Below, in pieces: positions 61,245 through 64,000 of a stretch of 64,000 nt of DNA. The stretch lies in assembly GCF_964186585.1 (NCBI RefSeq), contig NZ_OZ075067.1, positions 2,046,001 through 2,110,000 of the forward strand, in the 5' to 3' direction. The first letter of the stretch is position 1. Every line of letters begins with the position of its first letter. A program made the position numbers and the translations under genes. Below the pieces are notes generated by a model. That model was not told where the DNA came from. It searched no databases and saw nothing but the letters and a program-made list of their open reading frames with translations. The DNA is from Microbacterium sp. MM2322. GTDB taxonomy: Bacteria; Actinomycetota; Actinomycetes; Actinomycetales; Microbacteriaceae.

Positions 61245-62273
61245 TCAGCCGAAGAGCGCGGCAGCTTCTTCGTAGCGGTGCAGAGGCACCGTGTGGAGCG
61301 AACCGAGGGCCTCGGCGAAGGGGACCCGGACGATCTCGGTGCCCTGCATCGCGACCATCTGCCCCCACGCGCCGTCGACGATCGCGTCGGCGGCGTGGAG
61401 ACCCAGTCGCGTAGCGAGGACGCGGTCGAAGCCCGACGGCGAACCGCCGCGCTGGATGTGACCGAGGACCGTCGAGCGGGTCTCGATGCCCGTGATGCGC
61501 TCGATCTCGGGGGCGAGGATCTCGCTGATGCCGCCGAGTCGGGGCCGGTTGAAGGCGTCGAGTCCCTTGTCGCTGAAGGCCTCGTCCATGCCGGTGAGCG
61601 TGAAGCCCTCGGACACAACGACGAGCGGAGCGCGGCCGCGATCGTGCGCCTTCGTGACCTGCTCGGCGATGTCGTCGATGGACATCGGGTGCTCGGGGAT
61701 GCAGATGACGTGCGCACCTGCGGCGATGCCCGAGTGCAGCGCGATCCAGCCGACGTGGCGTCCCATGACCTCGGCGACCATGCAGCGCTGGTGCGAGTCA
61801 CCCGTCGTCCGCAGGCGGTCCATCGCTTCGGTGGCGATGTTCACCGCCGTGTCGAACCCGAAGGAATAGTCGGTGGCGTGCAGGTCGTTGTCGATCGTCT
61901 TCGGCACGCCGAGGACGTTGATGCCGTCCTTGTGCAGGCGGTCGGCCGCAGCGAGCGTGCCTTCGCCGCCGATCGCGACGATGCCGTCGAGGCGGTGACC
62001 GTACAGGGTCTTCGAGATGTTCTCGGCGCCGCCGCGGGGACCCTCGTAGGGGTTCGTCCGGCTCGTTCCGAGGATCGTCCCGCCGACCTTCGACAGACCC
62101 TTCACCTCGTGGCGGGTGAGGGGGAAGAAATCACCGTCGACCACGCCGCGCCAGCCATCGCGAATCCCGACGAACTCGATGTCGTAGGTCGTCGTGCCCT
62201 TCAGCACGATGCCTCGGATGACGGCGTTCAGGCCGGGGCAGTCGCCGCCGCTCGTGAGGATACCGATCTTCAT
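61245..62273 (-). CDS. pfkA: 6-phosphofructokinase, group III type
   Basis: A 342-residue phosphofructokinase. It starts MKIGILTSGGDCPGLNAVIR; GGEGTLAAADRL gives Gly at the position equivalent to 104, and VPKTIDNDL gives Lys at the position equivalent to 124. Gly104 with Lys124 is the pattern reported for the ATP-dependent enzyme of Streptomyces, whereas Asp104/Lys124 marks pyrophosphate enzymes. It phosphorylates fructose 6-phosphate in glycolysis. The ATG at 62273 follows AAAGGA. Confidence 0.95.
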   Translation of the reverse strand: MKIGILTSGGDCPGLNAVIRGIVLKGTTTYDIEFVGIRDGWRGVVDGDFFPLTRHEVKGLSKVGGTILGTSRTNPYEGPRGGAENISKTLYGHRLDGIVAIGGEGTLAAADRLHKDGINVLGVPKTIDNDLHATDYSFGFDTAVNIATEAMDRLRTTGDSHQRCMVAEVMGRHVGWIALHSGIAAGAHVICIPEHPMSIDDIAEQVTKAHDRGRAPLVVVSEGFTLTGMDEAFSDKGLDAFNRPRLGGISEILAPEIERITGIETRSTVLGHIQRGGSPSGFDRVLATRLGLHAADAIVDGAWGQMVAMQGTEIVRVPFAEALGSLHTVPLHRYEEAAALFG

Positions 62274-62366
62274 GAGACGTCCTTTGGTGATTCGGGTTGA
62301 TGCTGGGGGCGACGCTGCCTCCACGACACTAGCGTCGCGGAGGCAGCGTCTGCCAGCGGATCGATC

Positions 62367-64000
62367 TCAGACGGCTCCGAGGGACTGCCGGAGCAGGTGC
62401 ATCAGCGCCGACAGCTGCACGGAGTCGCTCGAGGTCGGGTCGACCGCGTCGCCGTCGAGCGCACGCTGGGCGAGGCCCTGCTTACTGTCGATGAGCTCGG
62501 CGATCTTGGTGTCGATCGTGTGCGCCGCGATGATCCGCCACGCGGTGACCGGCTCGCCCTGACCGATGCGGTGAACACGGTCGATCGCCTGCGTCTGCTC
62601 GGCGGCCGTCCAGCTGAGCTCGGCGAGGACGACGTTGGATGCGGCCTGGAGGTTGAGGCCGACACCGGCCGCGGTGAGCGAACACACCGCGATGGCGACA
62701 TCCGGCTCACCGTTGAAGGCGTCGATGGCCTGCTGGCGGACGGGCGTCGTCTGGTCGCCACGGATCGAGACGGTGCGAAGGCCGGCCGACGCGAAGTGCG
62801 CCTCAGCGGCATCCATCACGTCGATGTGCTTCGCGAAGAAGACGACCTTGCCGACCGAGCGCTGCAGCTGGACGGCGTAATCGGCGGCGAGGTGCGCCTT
62901 CGCCTGGCCGATGCGTCGCACCATCGTGAAGACGTTCTCGGAGCCGCTGCCGGCAGCCTTCGCCTCTTCGAGTTCGCCGTGCGCGACGAGACGCACGATG
63001 TCCTCGTCGACGTCACCGCGGACGACGCGGTCGCCGCGGGCTTCGAGGATGCGGCGGTACTTCGCCGCGAGGCGATCGCCCAGCTCGCGCTCGGCGGCGC
63101 GGATGGAGCGACCGAACTCGTCGTCGAGCTCGACGGGGAGATCGGCGACGAGCTTGTCGGGCAGGTCGGCGGCGACGTCCTTCTTCTTGCGCCGCACGAT
63201 GCCCATAGAGATGACAGCGGAACGCGCCTCGGGGTAGAACGCCTTGTCGGCCGGAGTCAGGCCGGTCTCATCGAGACGGGCCATGAGCTCGGGACCGGGC
63301 TTCTCGCCGGTGGTCCAGCCCAGGAAGCGCCAGATGGCGTCGAAGTCCTCGACGTCGTTGATGAGCGGGGTACCCGTGAGGGCCAGCAGGAGCGGGTCGC
63401 GCACCTGTTCGCGGATGCGCCCCGCGAGAGCGAGCACGTTCCGGGAGCGCTGCGAGGTCAGGTTCTTGATGAAGTGGGCCTCGTCGACGACCATGCCCTT
63501 CAGGCCGATCGAGCCGAGCCACGACAAGTGGCGGTCGAGGATCTCGTAATTGACGATGAAGATGTCCGCGAAGGCATCCATCGTCTCGCCGTCGCCCTGG
63601 ATGACCGTCGCGCGGCGCTGCGGCGTCCACCGCTCCACCTCGCGCGCCCAGTTCATCTTGACGACGTTGGGAACGACGACCAGCAGCGGGTATGCGTCGG
63701 CGACGGATGCCGCCAGCACCGACTGCGCCGTCTTGCCGAGGCCCGGCTCATCGGCGAGCAGGAAGGCGCGGTGTCCCGTGCGGACGGCCTCGAGGAACCG
63801 CGACTGGTGCGGCATGACGTCGAGGCCCTTGGGCGACAGCCGGTCGAATTCGGGCAGCGGCGGCAGGTCCATGGAGGCGGCACCGCCACCGGCACCCGTC
63901 TCGAACGCCTTGTAGAGGGGGCCCATGAGCTCCCAACCGTCGAGTCGACGGCGCGGCGTGGGTCCCGCGGCGCGGATTGCCGCGTCGGGGGCGAGGAAGG
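62367..64000 (-). CDS. SNF2-family DEAD/DEAH helicase, N-terminus beyond window edge
   Basis: At least 544 residues; the frame stays open to the right edge (residues such as LDGWELMGPLYKAFE precede the first internal ATG at 63926), so the true start is outside. Motif I is LLADEPGLGKTAQSVLAA, motif II VVDEAHFIKN, motif III LALTGTPLINDV, and motifs V-VI are LTAAGVGLNLQAASNVVLAE and QAIDRVHRIGQGEPV. It is a SNF2-like (SMARCAL1-type) translocase; the N-terminal part probably adds a nucleic-acid binding domain. Role likely in DNA repair or chromosome remodelling. Confidence 0.9.
   Translation of the reverse strand, partial: FLAPDAAIRAAGPTPRRRLDGWELMGPLYKAFETGAGGGAASMDLPPLPEFDRLSPKGLDVMPHQSRFLEAVRTGHRAFLLADEPGLGKTAQSVLAASVADAYPLLVVVPNVVKMNWAREVERWTPQRRATVIQGDGETMDAFADIFIVNYEILDRHLSWLGSIGLKGMVVDEAHFIKNLTSQRSRNVLALAGRIREQVRDPLLLALTGTPLINDVEDFDAIWRFLGWTTGEKPGPELMARLDETGLTPADKAFYPEARSAVISMGIVRRKKKDVAADLPDKLVADLPVELDDEFGRSIRAAERELGDRLAAKYRRILEARGDRVVRGDVDEDIVRLVAHGELEEAKAAGSGSENVFTMVRRIGQAKAHLAADYAVQLQRSVGKVVFFAKHIDVMDAAEAHFASAGLRTVSIRGDQTTPVRQQAIDAFNGEPDVAIAVCSLTAAGVGLNLQAASNVVLAELSWTAAEQTQAIDRVHRIGQGEPVTAWRIIAAHTIDTKIAELIDSKQGLAQRALDGDAVDPTSSDSVQLSALMHLLRQSLGAV

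Noticed and set aside
61245..62273. Pyrophosphate-dependent phosphofructokinase
   Set aside because: The position equivalent to 104 is Gly, not Asp, which favours ATP use despite Lys at 124.

Overview
The window is GC-rich DNA from an actinobacterium, most likely a Microbacteriaceae member close to Microbacterium. The evidence is the DUF222/HNH fragment at the left edge, the DUF3027, DUF3263, DUF6412 and DUF2236 families, an imuA-imuB-dnaE2 mutasome, an XPB-type helicase with its helicase-associated partner, a GroEL gene with CIRCE sites, an actinobacterial-type phosphofructokinase, and constant use of the octamer CGGATGCC/GGCATCCG. Species-level assignment is inference; no database was searched.

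Layout. 1-5.8 kb: metabolic and membrane genes (VOC protein, chloroperoxidase-type hydrolase, MpaB-like oxygenase, YidC homologue with a DUF6412 protein, SDR). 6-16.7 kb: an accessory island ending at a tRNA-Arg(CCU) gene. It holds a HEPN-motif protein, a PD-(D/E)XK nuclease, a frameshifted membrane gene, an excisionase-like HTH protein and a three-gene GIY-YIG/helicase/N6-methylase restriction-modification module whose methylase parts are spread over three ORFs. 16.8-20.8 kb: a GH114 lipoprotein, a second GIY-YIG protein, a uracil-DNA glycosylase-like protein, a chimeric pseudogene and a CPBP protease. 20.8-32.6 kb: small membrane and envelope proteins, a TetR-SGNH hydrolase operon, an SDR/AraC divergent pair and a PepSY operon.

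32.6-34.4 kb is a compact zinc-homeostasis cluster: zinc-free ribosomal protein bL36 and a CobW-like protein diverge from a Zur-box-like palindrome, and beside them lies an ArsR/SmtB zinc-sensor gene fused in frame, through a C7 tract, to a histidine-rich peptide that also has its own ribosome binding site. 34.4-40.4 kb is the SOS mutasome (imuA-imuB-dnaE2) with overlapping TGATG junctions and a LexA-like box. 40.5-43.4 kb: NERD protein, a PAS-AraC regulator diverging from cyanase, and an HNH protein.

43.7-64 kb is mainly conserved chromosomal backbone: M23 peptidase, iron-type DtxR regulator, serC, DUF3027 and cold-shock proteins, XPB helicase, CPBP protease with a repeat tail, a two-component system, a WXG100 protein, groEL, DUF4303, cspA, a LytR-C protein, DUF3263, msrB, a DMT transporter, pfkA and a SNF2-type helicase cut by the right edge. 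Strong bidirectional terminators separate several convergent pairs.
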